From the NCBI GenBank assembly GCA_031213475.1, contig JARUPZ010000027.1, forward strand, positions 4,148,569-4,212,568: a stretch of 64,000 nt of DNA, written 5' to 3'. This DNA comes from Nereocystis luetkeana (taxonomy: Eukaryota; Sar; Phaeophyceae; Laminariales; Laminariaceae). Each line of letters begins with the position of its first letter. The first letter of the stretch is position 1. This document shows, piece after piece, positions 1 through 12,600 of the stretch. Both the position numbers and the translations under genes were made by a program. Below the pieces are notes generated by a model. That model worked only from the letters and a program-made list of their open reading frames with translations, searched no databases and was not told the DNA's origin.

Positions 1-2157
1 GAGTTGAGCCTCACAGTGGGCACTGGCACGACGGGCGTTGGCGGTACCGTCAGCATCGACGCCGGGGACTCCGCTGACAACGTGGGGGGCGCCGTGTCGA
101 TCACGAGCGGCTCCGGCACTTCGTCGTCGAGTGGAGCTATCACGATACAATCACCGAATGCCGGTACGTCAGGCACGAGCGGCGGTCTGGTCTTCAGCTC
201 GGGCACCAGCAGCTCCGGTAACAGTGGAACAGTGCACATCGGCAGTGGGGAAGCGACCGCAGGAAAAGGTGGAGCAGTCAGTCTGACCGTCGGACTGGGT
301 ACCACGACAGGCGGAGCTTTGGACGTAGCGGCTGGCGAAGGGGCAACCGGCGGAGCTCTAAGCATCACTGCTGGAGAAGGCACAGCCGGCGTCGGTGGCG
401 CTGCAACGTTTCTCGCGGGAGTCGGATCCACCACTGGCGGGGCTCTGAGTATTGCCGGTGGGTCGGGAACAGCGAACTTTGGAGGCCAAACCAGCCTCCA
501 AGGAGGAGCCGGAGCCACCACCGGAGGAGCCCTCATCATCAAAGGAGGAGGCGGGGGCACAGACTTTGGGGGAGCCGCGAGTATCGCCGGCGGGCTGAGC
601 ACCTCGGGGACAGGAGGTGACCTGACCATTGCAGGAGGAGGTGGCGCCAAGACCGGAGGTGGTGCGGTGTCCATCAGCAGTGGAACCACGACGGCGGGCG
701 CCAGTGGCACCGTCGTTGTCACGTCCGCCAACGCTGGGACGAGTGCTGGAAGTGGCCTTGTATCGTTCAGCTCAGGCACAAGCACGGGTGGTGCCACCGG
801 CGCCGTCATGATCGGCAGCGGTGCAGCCACGGGTGGGGCCGGCGGTATGCTGAGCCTCACAGTGGGCACTGGCACGATGGGCGTTGGCGGTACCGTCAGC
901 ATCGACGCCGGGGACTCCGCTGACAACGTGGGGGGCGCCGTGTCGATCACGAGCGGCTCAGGCACTTCGTCGTCGAGTGGAGCTATCACGATACAATCAC
1001 CGAATGCCGGAACGTCAGGCACGAGCGGCGGTCTGGTCTTCAGCTCGGGCACCAGCAGCTCCGGTAACAGCGGAACAGTGCACATCGGCAGTGGGGTAGC
1101 GACTGATGGTGCGGGTGGCCAGCTAACGTTATCCGTAGGTTCCGGTACAAGCGGTGCGGGCGGGACGCTTTCAATCACCGCTGGGGCATCAAGTTTCACG
1201 GCGGGAACTGGAGGGTCTATCAAAATTGCGGGAGGGGCAGGCACGAGCACAGGCGTGAGCGCTGGTGGCGTTGTCGAGATATCCGGCGGCACCGGCTCGA
1301 CAAGCACCGGCGGAGAAATAAATATTTCTTCGGGAATAGGTTCGGCAACATCTAGCGGAGACATCGTGATCCGAAGTGCCAACGCTGGCACGGGAGGAAT
1401 AAGCGGTTCGGTGGTCTTCAGCTCTGGGACATCTAGTAACGGAAATACGGGGGCTGTTAACATCGGGTCGGGGGCGGCAACGACTGGGGAAGGTGGAGCG
1501 GTGAGCCTTACGGTCGGAAACGGGGATAGTGGTGTTGGTGGAGCTGTGTCAATCACAGCGGGTGATACCACCGACACTGTCGGCGGGGAAGTTAGCATCA
1601 AGACTGGGACCAACACCGCGGGGGGGGCGACCAATCCGGGGACGCTTACTCTTAAGAGTGGCGACAGCACCACCATTGCGACCCTTGCGTCGACGTTTGA
1701 CCTGACGAGCAGTGGAAACATCGGGCTCTCAACTACAGGCTCAGCTGCAATCGTTTTTACTTCTGCAAGTAGTATTACCCTGGCCGCAGATTCTGGTTCA
1801 TTTGTCTCGTTGGGAGGTGCTCCTTTGCAGGGATGGAACGTCGGAACCCCTTCTACTCAATCTGGACCCCGAGGCGCGTATACCGTTACAAGTAACAAAA
1901 CAGTGGGGCAGTACACCCGAGAGTTCAGTACAGCTGCCACTACCTCTGGAACTGATACTGTTGCGGTGTCGAACAGCCAAATCGCAGTCGGCGACATGGT
2001 GATGGCGATGGTGACGACGGCGTGCGGCACTGACGAACCAATGGCCGTAACTGCTACAACTATTACCTCGGGGCAAGTTGATATTGGGGTAAGCACGTCC
2101 AGCGAGTGTGTTGTAAACTCCACGTACACTGTTACGTTCATGGTGCTCAAGCAGTGA
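1..2157 (+). CDS. Gly/Ser/Thr-rich repeat protein, probable beta-solenoid, 3' part of gene
   Basis: The frame is open at the left edge and ends at a TGA at 2155-2157, giving about 718 codons. The TTG near position 4 is inside the repeat array and is not a start, so the true N-terminus lies upstream. Roughly the first 580 residues are short repeats of the pattern GGAVSITSGSGT with alternating hydrophobic residues and regular Gly-Gly turns. I read this as a right-handed beta-solenoid, like filamentous adhesins. The last ~135 residues are not repetitive, carry two Cys residues and end in VLKQ, and look like a separate terminal domain. No membrane segment is visible. Such repeat proteins are known to me from brown algae, diatoms and their large DNA viruses, usually without a known function. 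A surface or cell-wall role is a guess. The family name is unknown to me; that the frame is coding is well supported. Confidence 0.75.
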   Translation, partial: ELSLTVGTGTTGVGGTVSIDAGDSADNVGGAVSITSGSGTSSSSGAITIQSPNAGTSGTSGGLVFSSGTSSSGNSGTVHIGSGEATAGKGGAVSLTVGLGTTTGGALDVAAGEGATGGALSITAGEGTAGVGGAATFLAGVGSTTGGALSIAGGSGTANFGGQTSLQGGAGATTGGALIIKGGGGGTDFGGAASIAGGLSTSGTGGDLTIAGGGGAKTGGGAVSISSGTTTAGASGTVVVTSANAGTSAGSGLVSFSSGTSTGGATGAVMIGSGAATGGAGGMLSLTVGTGTMGVGGTVSIDAGDSADNVGGAVSITSGSGTSSSSGAITIQSPNAGTSGTSGGLVFSSGTSSSGNSGTVHIGSGVATDGAGGQLTLSVGSGTSGAGGTLSITAGASSFTAGTGGSIKIAGGAGTSTGVSAGGVVEISGGTGSTSTGGEINISSGIGSATSSGDIVIRSANAGTGGISGSVVFSSGTSSNGNTGAVNIGSGAATTGEGGAVSLTVGNGDSGVGGAVSITAGDTTDTVGGEVSIKTGTNTAGGATNPGTLTLKSGDSTTIATLASTFDLTSSGNIGLSTTGSAAIVFTSASSITLAADSGSFVSLGGAPLQGWNVGTPSTQSGPRGAYTVTSNKTVGQYTREFSTAATTSGTDTVAVSNSQIAVGDMVMAMVTTACGTDEPMAVTATTITSGQVDIGVSTSSECVVNSTYTVTFMVLKQ

Positions 2158-2599
2158 TCATGCTTGGTGTCGACGCTCCGCAGGACGGATTCAAATGGTT
2201 GCCCTTGCTGGGCTAAGCTTGGTGCAGTATAAATATATGGTAGGAGGTGACAGTATCAAATATATGTTTCCTCGTCCGTACGACAGGGGACGTTTATTCG
2301 AAGCATAAGCCAAGTAGGCAGCCCCCGCGTTGTAGTCAGACTTGTGCGGAATCTGTAGCGCGCCTGGCGGTGACGGGGACATCAAATTTAGCGCATTTTT
2401 GTTGGAGGGAGAGATTTTATTTTTCAGGACGAAGAAATACACGCAAGACTGTCGACGGAGATGGAGGTTGGCGGAGGCGTTTAGAACTGTGAAAAGCACA
2501 GCTCGCGCACCACAGTAGCGGCTACGATCGCAACGGGGGGGGGCTGGGGGCTGCGCTCTTTGACGGGGAAGAGCAATTACTGTAGCATCATTGATTGGC
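2158..2599. other. Intergenic stretch, nothing recognised
   Basis: Downstream flank of the repeat-protein gene. Short frames exist on both strands but none has family resemblance or biased composition. A G-run lies near 2535. No poly(A) signal could be assigned with confidence. Confidence 0.4.
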
Positions 2600-4985
2600 G
2601 GTGTGAGGCGTTATTGGGAGCCCAAACGATGTTAATATATTGACTTCCTCCGACCGTGTGAGGAATATCTGGTGCGTGTAGCCACCCCTGATTGCGACAA
2701 GTGCTTCGCATTGTTTGTATTTGTGATTTTGAGTAGTTGTGGGATTGTGTTTGTATGTAAGGGGTGTGCTTCGCATCAGAGACCTGGTCGGCGGGGCGCA
2801 CCGCTCTTTGGGACGCAAGAACCGTTCATGGAGTAACAATGTTTCATATGGGTAGGGAAGCAAGAAATGCATTACTCTTGCGGTTTTGTTTCGTGTGCAT
2901 ATTAACTTCGTCCCGCCGTTTGACCAATAGTTGGTACATCCTAGCCATTCCTGGTTGCGGGAAGTGCTTCTCAGTACGTAACTTGTTTTCGACGCGGTTT
3001 TCTTTTTTCGTACTTATGATTTGTGGAAACGTGGTGCGTAGTGAGTATGATTCGCGTCAAGCACTCGGGCGGCGGGCTCACCGCGTTGGGACGCGAGGAC
3101 TAGAGCAACGTGTGGTATGAGTTGGAACGCAGGAAATGTAGTACTTCTACGACTGTGTTTCGTGGGCATGTTGATTTCCTCCGACTGTTTTGAGATATAC
3201 TTGGTACGTGCAACCATTTATGGTTGTGGAAAGTGCTTCGCACTGTTTGTATTTATGGGCGTTGTTTGTTTTAATAGTGGTATTTGTAATTTATGGAAAT
3301 TGACTTCTGCACGGGAGTGTGTTTCACATCTGAGACTTGGGCGACGGGGCGCGCCGCTCTGGGAGGCGAGGACACTACTAAGACCAAATGTTTCATACGA
3401 GGTGCGAAGCAGGAAACGTACTGCTCTTGCGGCTTGATCTCGTGAACATGCTGGATCCTCTTGTCGTTGGAGAAATGTTTTATTCGTTTTTACATTCCTG
3501 ATCGCGGGAAGCGCATCGCACTGTTTGTAAGTTCCCGCGTTTTCTGTTTCGTGATATTATTATTAATTGGGGGGGGGGGGGGGGGGTCGGAACTGATTCG
3601 CATCAGAGACATGAGCGGCGGGGGGCGAAGTTCTGGCACGCGAGGACTAAAACAGGGCAATTTTTCACAAAAGTTGGGAAGCAGGAATGTACTGCTCCTG
3701 CGGCGTTTTGTCTCGTAAGCATGTTGAACCTTCTTGCCGTTTGAGAAGTAGTCGATACGTGTATCCATTCCTGGTCGCGGGAAGCGCTTCGCTTTGTTTG
3801 TGTGTTATTTCGTACGCGTTGTTTTTTTCGTGTTGATAATTTGTGGAATTGTGGGCATGTAAGGGGTGTGATTCACATCAAGATACTTGGGCGACGGGGC
3901 GCACCACTCTGGGAAGCGAGGACTAGAGCAGTGCTTCATATGAGTTGGGAAGCAGAAAACATAACGCCCCTGCGGATTTGTTTCGTGAGCATGCTGCCTT
4001 TCCCCGACGGTTTCGAGATGTGTTGTACCTGGTAGTTGGTACGTGTACTTGGCCATTCCTGGTTGTGGGAAGCTTCGCATCGTTCGTATTTGCACACACG
4101 CATTACAGCAGTGGTTATATCAACATTTGTATTCATCAAGGGGCCAGATGTTCTTCGCATCAAAGACTTGATCGGTGGGCGCGCCGCTCTACTACGCAAA
4201 GACTAGAGCAACGTTCCATATGAGTTGGGCCGCAGGAAGAATACCCCCGGGGCTTCGTTTCGTGAGTATGTTGACTTCGTCCTACCGTGCAGCCATTCCT
4301 GGATTGTGGGAAACGCTTCGCATTGTATTTTTGTGATGCACTTTCTATATTCGTAGTTGTGGCTGCGTGTATGTAAGGGGTGTGATTTTATTCGAGACTC
4401 GAGCGGCGGGGACCAACGCTCCGGGATGCGACGACTGATTATTGGGCAATGTTCCACACGAGTTAGGAAGCAGGAAACACGCTGCTCCTGCGGCGTTGTT
4501 TCGTGAGCACCGTTGTTTTCTTCGTCAAACGGTTTGAGGATTACTGCATACGTGCAGCCATTCCTGGTCGCGGGAAGCGCTTCGCATTGTTCGCACTTGT
4601 TCACGCATGGTTTTATTCAAATCTGTAGTTTGTGGAAATGAGCTACTGTACGATACGTATGATACGGTTACCGCAAACATGATGTATGAATTGGGCGTGT
4701 TTCGCATCAGAGGCTAGGGTGGCGGGGCGCGCTGCTCTGGTACGCAAAGGCACTTATTGAGCAGCGTTCCACATGGGTTCGGGAACAGGAACTATTATTG
4801 AGCAGCGTTCCACATGGGTTCGGAAGCAGGAACTATACTGCTCCTGCGGCTTAGTTTCGGGGGCATGCCGACTCAAGCCCTGCCGTTTTGAGAAATAATT
4901 GGTACCGGCACAACCAAATCCCAAGTCGTGAGAAGCACTTCGCATTGTTTGCCTTTGTTTGCGCATTTTTTTCTGTAGTATTCTG
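2600..4985. repeat. ~275-bp satellite array, about eight diverged units
   Basis: A recurring block contains TTCGCATCAGAGAC, then GCGGCGGGGCGC, then GCGAGGACTAGAGCA, then ATTCCTGGTTGCGGGAAG. Block starts fall near 2768, 3052, 3327, 3595, 3870, 4153, 4385 and 4690, so spacing is about 230-305 bp. Copies differ by many substitutions and small indels, so the array is old. The last unit carries an extra local duplication (about 4756-4825, a block beginning GAGCAGCGTTCCACATGGG). Short open frames on both strands repeat with the same period and are by-products of the array. Confidence 0.85.
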
Positions 4986-5149
4986 ACTCGATGTCCTGGA
5001 TCATTTGATGTAAGTATTGGATTTTTGGATGAGGCCTCCTGCGTCGACCCGTGGTCTCGCCCATACTTCGTTGCGTCATTGGATAGTATCTTGTTGTGTT
5101 TTCTCTTAAAAGACCACTGGCCGGATGCGTAGTAGTCTCATCCAAACTT

Positions 5150-7530
5150 CTTTACGCCTGCCTCAACCCTGTCTCGCACATGCTGCGACATCTTTCTCGA
5201 ACTCGGGCGACCGAGGAAGCCGGCTAGCGTCCGCGTAGCGCTGGCCGCGTTTTCTCTTGCCACCCTGGACCCGGCCACTAGAAATAGCCCCGAATTAGTA
5301 CTTCGCTATTGCCTCCGTCTTCTAACCACCGATTTTCATGATCTCGTCCACCACCGTCCCGGCCAGGGATCGGGTGAGGGAGCCACCCACTCGATTGGAG
5401 TGCATCGTGAAATGGTCTGGAAGGCCCGCCTCTCGCAAATGGGCCTGCAGGGAAGCGGTCATACGGGCTACGGAGAGGGGCCGAGAACCCCGCCCCCCCC
5501 CCGTCGTAACCACGGGGGAAAAATGCCCGACGGTTAAATCCCACCCAATCCGCTGCGCGGCTGATATGTACGCCGTAACCGCCCGGCTCGCGCACGTCTC
5601 CGGGCGGACCCGGTCTGCCGACACTACTACCGCCTCGCTAGAAGCACAAAGCGTCGTACCAAACTGAAAATTAAAAATCAAGCCTCCAGACTCTGGGAGC
5701 CTCAGAATTTGCGACCCCGGAGTAAAGAAGAGGTCGTATCCCCTGCGCATCGAGAATAAGGCCAGTGCATACAGGACAATCTCTCGTCAGAGAGATATGC
5801 TCCGCTAGCGAAGTAGCTACCTGCGCCCGCGACCTCATGTCGCTCAGCAGGTCCATGGGTGAATGTATGCTCCAACATTGGAGCTGCCTGATTTACTGGG
5901 ACCCCGACCTGGTTTTGCTCGTCGGACACAAATGTGATATACAAATCTACCAAATGTACTCGCGCAAGGGTTGCCTACCCGGCGGGTAGGGTCCCACTCT
6001 TCCCTTTGCCGTGTTATTTCATGGCCATTTTCAGCTTAGAGGCAAGCCCCTTTCGGTTTTTGTCTCTGCCGCGTAGCGTCTTGTGATGAGGACCCCGCCA
6101 GACACGCGTCGTCGGCCTCCCGGCCTACGCCTTGGCAAGACGTCGCATGCACCAACTTGGTGCCTTTTCCCTGAGTGTCAAGGTAGCAGAGAAAAGCGAA
6201 GACATCATCCGGCGTTGCTGTCGTCCAACCGCGGGATCCGGCCGAAATGACGAGGAAGAACGCGTCAAACTCATCGGCTACCCTATTTATTATTTATTTT
6301 CGTACGTGCCCGGGGTGTCCTTCCATCGCCGCCAATACGTTGCGTCGCCGTACCTGGAGCTTCTGGACATCCACGACGACTGGCGACCGCTGTGGGTACC
6401 GCAGGGCCGGTAGAACCCGAACCGGCTCCACGCCGCAATTGCAACAGAAAGTCAATTGCGCAAGGTTCTCTTCGTGGCATGCGGAGCGAAACGCGAACCG
6501 CACCAAGTCCCGGGTCGTCGCGAACCCTCCGCGGGCTGCAGTGCCCTGAACGGGTCTCCCTCGGGGCGCTCTGTGTACAGTCAAACAACCGAAAGGACCA
6601 CGACACCCAGCGGGTGGGCGGAAGTGTGTGAGCAGGCCGCCTTGCGATGCCCCCCAACCGACGGTAATTGATGCGGCCGTACGATGAACCAAAGAATGTC
6701 CAGGAAGACGGGTGCAGGAGGACGTGGTGAAAGGCGGAGGCGTCATCCAGCGAGGTCGTGAAATACCCTTGTGAGGCAACACTAGCCACCCACGCCACCG
6801 TATCCATCGAAAACGGGATCTTCTTGCGCCGCTTGTTTAACGGCCTCGCGTAGTAAATCAAATGGGGTCTCTTCTACCGCCAGCACCATGACCAAACGGG
6901 GCCGCGGCGGCCCCCCGGGGCCCCGGACGTCCGCCCACTTCGCGACACCCCTCCGATCGACGAGGGCCTGCATCTCGGCGTCTATAAACTGGCGAAGGCA
7001 GGCGGGATGCGTTTTTTTTGCTTTTGAACCCCACCCGAGGGAACCGGCCCACGCTACACGGGCGGTCGATCGACGGGCCTCTATATTCCTTGAGGAGAAG
7101 GTCGTGAAAGGCCCACCCCGTCGCGTAAGTACGACACCAACGTGTGCCGAGGCGGGTGGTCCTGCAGGATGATGTCCTGCCAGAAATTAACATGTCGGCG
7201 GACAAAGCCCGGCACGAACTGATCCCCGCCGCCCCCCTCGTCCCATACCGGTGCATCCCACGGCATACGTCGCCGCGGGCCATGCATGGGATCACGGGCG
7301 ACGTCCGCCACAGATGGCAACCGCTCGGGAACGGCGGGCGGCGCCCCCGAGCGCAACCACTCATGTTCAACGGCGCCCAGCGGCGGCGCGGGCAGAATGA
7401 GGGGCCGCACGTGGACGTGGCGCCTATCGAGGCGCTGGAGCCAACCGTCAGCCCCCGCCAACGGCACCACGTGGCGATAAAAGGGGGGGGTGTACGGATA
7501 TATATATAAACCCCTTTTGTACACTTACAG
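5150..7530 (-). mobile_element. DIRS-like (tyrosine-recombinase) retrotransposon fossil
   Basis: Minus-strand reading shows two parts of a DIRS-type element. A reverse transcriptase region (about 6280-7530) has the segment TSLDDASAFHHVLLH, matching the DIRS form of the palm motif region. A tyrosine recombinase region (about 5320-5760) contains HSNRVGG, matching the H-x-x-R box of these recombinases. The order RT then recombinase is that of DIRS elements. It looks broken, with several interruptions. I did not find its terminal repeats. It may extend beyond 7530, but nothing there is recognisable. It is an old fossil. Confidence 0.6.
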
Positions 7531-8049
7531 GAATGTCACTGCCGATAAGGGCGCTGCGTTCTGTTGGGTCCCGAAAACGAATCGACGTGCGGACGTCGGT
7601 CACCGACCTCCCACTTTCTTTCGTATAGCTTTACGAGGCGAGCGCGATTTTTTTTCGTGTACCCCTCGGTGGCGTAAATCGGTTCCACGCAGCGGAGTTT
7701 TCTTTTTTTGAAAGTATATACTGGTATACGATATACCTGGTATATCTGCAACTATTCGTGCCAAACGACGAGGCGATGCTGTGCATCCGAGTTTTTGTTT
7801 TAATATATACCTGGTATATACGTATATACGTGCTGAACGGCGAAGCGAGGCTGTACATCCAGGCGGGTTGTCAAGAAAACATGAAAATTGCACAGACGCT
7901 GGCAACGCAACTCCTGGCGAATCTACAGGTGTGTTATAATTATAGCAAGCATGGAATTTGTGGATAACGAGTTGCGTTGGTGTCTGAGTACGTTTTGGTC
8001 CGTCACCCAATCCTACGACGCTGACAGGGTAGCCCGGGTGTTGCGACCA
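7531..8049. other. Unassigned stretch with two TACCTGGTA palindromes
   Basis: No gene is recognised. Two copies of the palindrome TACCTGGTA lie at 7734 and 7808 inside short TA-rich tracts, with a similar 30-40-bp context that suggests a small local duplication. The flank may be an untranslated end of the DIRS-like fossil. Confidence 0.35.
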
Positions 8050-8780
8050 CACTAACCATGTATCATACAGTTAGGCAAGATGATCGTGAACCCTTATTGA
8101 CGTGAGACGAGTGAAAGCCTCCGGTAAGACCTGGGCCAAACCGGCCCCTTGCCTCAACCTACGGGAGCTCCGCGACAGCGCGGTGACTGCGTGAACATAA
8201 ACAAAGCAATAAAATAAAATAAATGTATATCATGATCGTGAATCGATGTTGACCTGAGTCGGTTGCCCTGGAACAACCCTGGCTTTGGCTCGACATAACG
8301 GAACCCCCGCGGCCGCGCGGCGACTGCGTGAAACATTTTATTTATTTTTTACACTGACGGAGCGGCCCGGCGATCGCGACCACGCTACACATGTGCCATA
8401 CAGTTAGGCAAGCTGATCGTGAATCCATATTGACGCGAGACGAGTGGAACCCACCCCGCTAAGTCCTGGGCCAACTCGGTCCCTTGCCTTAACCTAACGG
8501 AGAACCGCGGCATCGCGGTGACTGCGTGAATGCACAACGTAAATATGCACCCACACTCTAACATGAACGTGCAGCAATGTTGATCTGAGAAGGTTGTCCT
8601 GGCTCAAACCTAGCCTTGTCTCGACCTCGCTGAGCCCCCGCGGCCGCGGTGTGACTGGGTGAAACCAACTATTGTACTGAAACAAACCAGATGAAATCCG
8701 ATACGATGTTCGTGAGGCCTTGTCGACGCATGTCGGGTAACGAGCACACCCCGAGCTGACCCTAAAGTCAACATCAACCG
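8050..8780. repeat. Short tandem repeat block, four to five diverged half-units
   Basis: Segments beginning GATCGTGAA and ending GGTGACTGCGTGAA recur near 8080, 8230, 8415, 8570 and 8705. Two half-unit types alternate, giving a compound period of about 340 bp; GCCATACAGTTAGGCAAG or a close variant marks each compound unit. Short minus-strand frames at 8154-8336 and 8494-8685 resemble each other only because of this repetition. I saw no convincing pol III boxes. Confidence 0.65.
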
Positions 8781-9639
8781 AAAGCCACTATCCGAATCGC
8801 GCAAGAAAACCCACCCCCCCGATCCTTGTCTCGTATCTCGGAGATGAGCCCATCAGTACGGGCATGCCGCCGCACGGTGTCATACGCGCTTTCAACGGGA
8901 GCAGGCAGAGAACGCGCAGTTCCGGTGATCTTGGTTGGGGTTCCTCCCGGCCGCCGTACACCTGTCGCAAGTAGGATTTCCCGGAACCGGCTGAAAGTGC
9001 TTCTGTTCCTCTTGTAATATTCCATTGAAGCTGGAGATCGCCGATAGCGCACGGTTCGACGGCGATGGCAGCGGGAGGCTGCCACCCTCTCCACTACCCC
9101 CGCTGCCGCCGCCGCCCTCTTTGCGGAATACCTTCCCACTATTGCCCTTTATGGCCCCCCCCGTCCCCGGGGGAAACAAGAGCATGACCGGCTGCGTAGC
9201 GGGGGTGGCCGAACGCCACCCCCCCGCCGGCAGCGAAGCAAAGCCGGCGGGCGGCGCCCGCTGCCAAGAGCCCCCAGAGGACGCTGCGTGGCCGCGAAAC
9301 ACGGGCCGCCATGGGACCTCGCCCCCGGGTGCCGCCCGGAGAGGGCGCCGCCCCAACCTTGCCCCCCGGGCGCTGGGCCTTCTGGATTGCGCGCCCCAAA
9401 TCGTTTTGCCAGATCGGCCGCCCTGCGCACGGCGTGCTCGAAAAAAGAACCAATTATGGGTCCCGTACGAATTGCGCTTCTTTTTTTTTGCCATGTCGAC
9501 GATGCACTGCTGGAACTGCCGCCGAACAACAACAACAACAAAAGGCGAGAGGGGAGAGAGATATATAAGAAGGTGGGCCCCGCCGTACCAGATCCAGCAT
9601 CATACGGCAACATCGCATACACAACGGCGTGGGCGCCAA
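8781..9639. other. GC-rich stretch with overlapping open frames, no gene recognised
   Basis: Frames of 120-250 codons exist on both strands. They are explained by high GC and low complexity (Gly/Arg/Pro-rich in every frame). A (CAA)n tract lies near 9526-9542. No known domain is visible, so I do not call a gene. Confidence 0.4.
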
Positions 9640-12600
9640 CATAGTCGAGAAACGAGCGGGTACCCCGGTACCAGACACCTCAGCATCATGACATTAGGGG
9701 AGAAGCGAGCGGGCACCACGGTACCCAAGATAGTCGAGAAACGAGCGGGTACCCGGGTACCAAAAACCTCAGCAGCAAATTAGGGGAGAAGCGAGCGGGC
9801 ACCCCGGCACCAGGAACCTCAGCATCAAACCCTCACGTACCCACGGCGTGCGTACGAGATCTCCTGAAGCACCTCTCCCTACATGCTTGCGAAATTTAGA
9901 CGAGAAACGAGCGGGTACCCCGGTACCAGACACCTCAGCCTCAGACGCTCATATACCCCCGGCGTGTGTACGATCGCATGAAGTTCGCTCAATACGCTTC
10001 GAGCGACCCTTACGTACCCACGGCGTGTGTACGAGATCTCATGAAGTACTCCTCCATTAAATTCTAGTGAAGCTCAGACGAGAAACGAGCGGGTCCCCCG
10101 GAACCCGATATCTCAGCCTCAGACCCTCACGTACCCACGGCGTGCGTACAAGATCTCACGAAGTACTTCTCATAACATTGTAGCGAATTTTTAGACGAGA
10201 AACGAGCGGGTACCCCGGTACCGGGCACCTTAGCCTCAGACGCTCACGTACACACGGCGTGTGTACGAGATATCTCATGAAGTACTCCTCCAAAAAAATC
10301 TAGTGAAGCTTAGACGAGAAATGAACGGGTCCCCCGGAACCCGATACCTCAGCCTCAGGCCCTCATGTACCCACGGCGTGCGTACGAGATCTCACGAAGT
10401 ACTTCTCATAACATTGTAGCGAAATTTCAGACGAGAAAAGGGCGGGTACCCCGGTACCGGGCACCTCAGCCTCAAACGCTCACGTGCCCACGGTGTGAGT
10501 ACGATATCTCATGAAGTGTTCATCAATACGCCTCTAGCGACACTCACGTACCCACGGCGGGTGTACGAGATCTCATGAACTTCTCCATAAAGTTCTAGTG
10601 AAGGTCAGGGGGGCAGAAAACGGGCACTCCGTGTTGTTCTTCCTGTTTTTTAGCGAATTTATCTCAGCCTCAGACGCCCACGTTCCCACGGCGTACGTAC
10701 GAGGTTTCATGAAGTACTTCTCATAACATTTTAGCGAATTTTTAGACGAGAAACGAGCGGGTACCCCGGTAGCGGGCACTTCAGCCTCAGACGCTCACAT
10801 ACGCACGGCGTGCGTACGAGATATCATGCGTACGAGATCTCATGAAGTACTTCTCATAGCACTGTAGCGAAATTTCAGACGAGGAACGAGCGGGCACCCC
10901 GGTACCGGGCACTTCAGCCTCAGACGCTCATCTACCCGCGGCGTGCGTACGATAGCTCATGAAGCGTCTATCAATACGCCCCTAGCGACACTCACGTACC
11001 CACGGCGGGTGTATGCGATCTCATTATTTACTTCTCATAGCATTTTAGCGAAACTTTGGACGAGAAAATGAGCGGGTACCCCGGTGCCGGGCACTTCAGC
11101 CTCAGACGCTCACGTACCCACGGCGTGCGTACCATATCTCATGCGTACGAGATCTCATGAAGAACTTCTCACCGCATTTTAGCGAAATTTTAGACGCGAA
11201 ACGAGCGGGTACCCCGGTACCGGGCACTTCAGCTTCAAACGCTCACGTACCCACGGCGTGAGTACGATATCTCATGCGTACGAGATTCATGAAGTGCTTC
11301 TCATAACGCTATAGCAAATTTTGACGAGAAACGAGCGGGTACCCCGGTACGGGGCACTTCAGCCTCAGACGCTCACGTACCCACGGCGTGCGTACCATAT
11401 CTCATGCGTACGAGATTTCACGAAGTATTTCTCACCGCATTTTAGCGAAATTTTATACGCGAAACGAGCGGGTACCCCGGTACCGGGCACTTCAGTTTCA
11501 AACGCTCACGTACCCACGGCGTGCGTACGATATCTCATGCGTACGAGATTCATGAAGTACTTCTCATAACACTATAGCAAATTTTGACGAGAAACGAGCG
11601 GGTACCCCGGTACCGGGCACTTCGGCCTCAGACGCTCACGTACCCACGGCGTGCGTACCATATCTCATGCGCACGAGGTCTCATGAAGTACTTCTCATAG
11701 TATTTTAGCGAAAAATTAGACGAGAAACGAGCGGGTACCCCGGTACCGGGCACTTCAGCCTCAGACGCTCACGTACCCACGGTGTGCGTACGATATCTCA
11801 TGCGTACGAGAGCTCATGAAATACTTATCATAACACTTTAGCAGATTTTGACGAGAAACGAGCGGGTACCCCGGTACCGGGCAACTCAACCTCAGACGTT
11901 CACGTACCCACGGCGTGCGTACAATATCTCATGAAGTGTCTCTCAATACGCCTCTAGCGGCACTCACGTACCCACTGGGTACGAGACCTCATGCAGTACT
12001 TCTCCATAAAATTCTAGGGGAGATCAGAAGAAAAATGTAGACGAGAAACAACCGATACCTCAGCGTCAGATACTCACGCGCACACGGCTCAAGCATCCGA
12101 CCCTCACGTACCCATGTCGTGCGTACGAGAGCTCATGAAGTACTTGTCCATGGATATTATTAATAGCGAGAAATCAGACGAGAAGCGAGCGGGTATCCGG
12201 TACCCGATACCTCAGCATCCGACACTCACGAAATCTCATTAAGTACTTCTCATAACATTTTAGCGATTTTTTTTACGAGAAACAAGCGGATACCCCGGTA
12301 CCGGGCACTTCGGCCTCAGACGCTCACGTACCCACGGCGTGTGTACGAGATCTCATGAAGTACTTCTCCATGAAATTGTAGTGAAGATCAGAAGAGAAAT
12401 TAGTGAAATTTAGACGAGAAACGAGTGGGTACCCAGTACCAGACACCTCAGCATCAGACACTCGCGTACCCGCGGCGTGCATACGAAATCTCCTAATGTG
12501 CTTCTCCATAAGATTCAAGCGGAAATAAGGCGTGCAGATACTTAGCGTCCAATACTCACGCACACACGGCTCAAGCATCCGACCCTCACGTACCCACGGT

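Noticed and set aside
8892-9783. Several frames of 120-250 codons on both strands
   Set aside because: High GC suppresses stops in all frames; products are low-complexity Gly/Arg/Pro with no motif.
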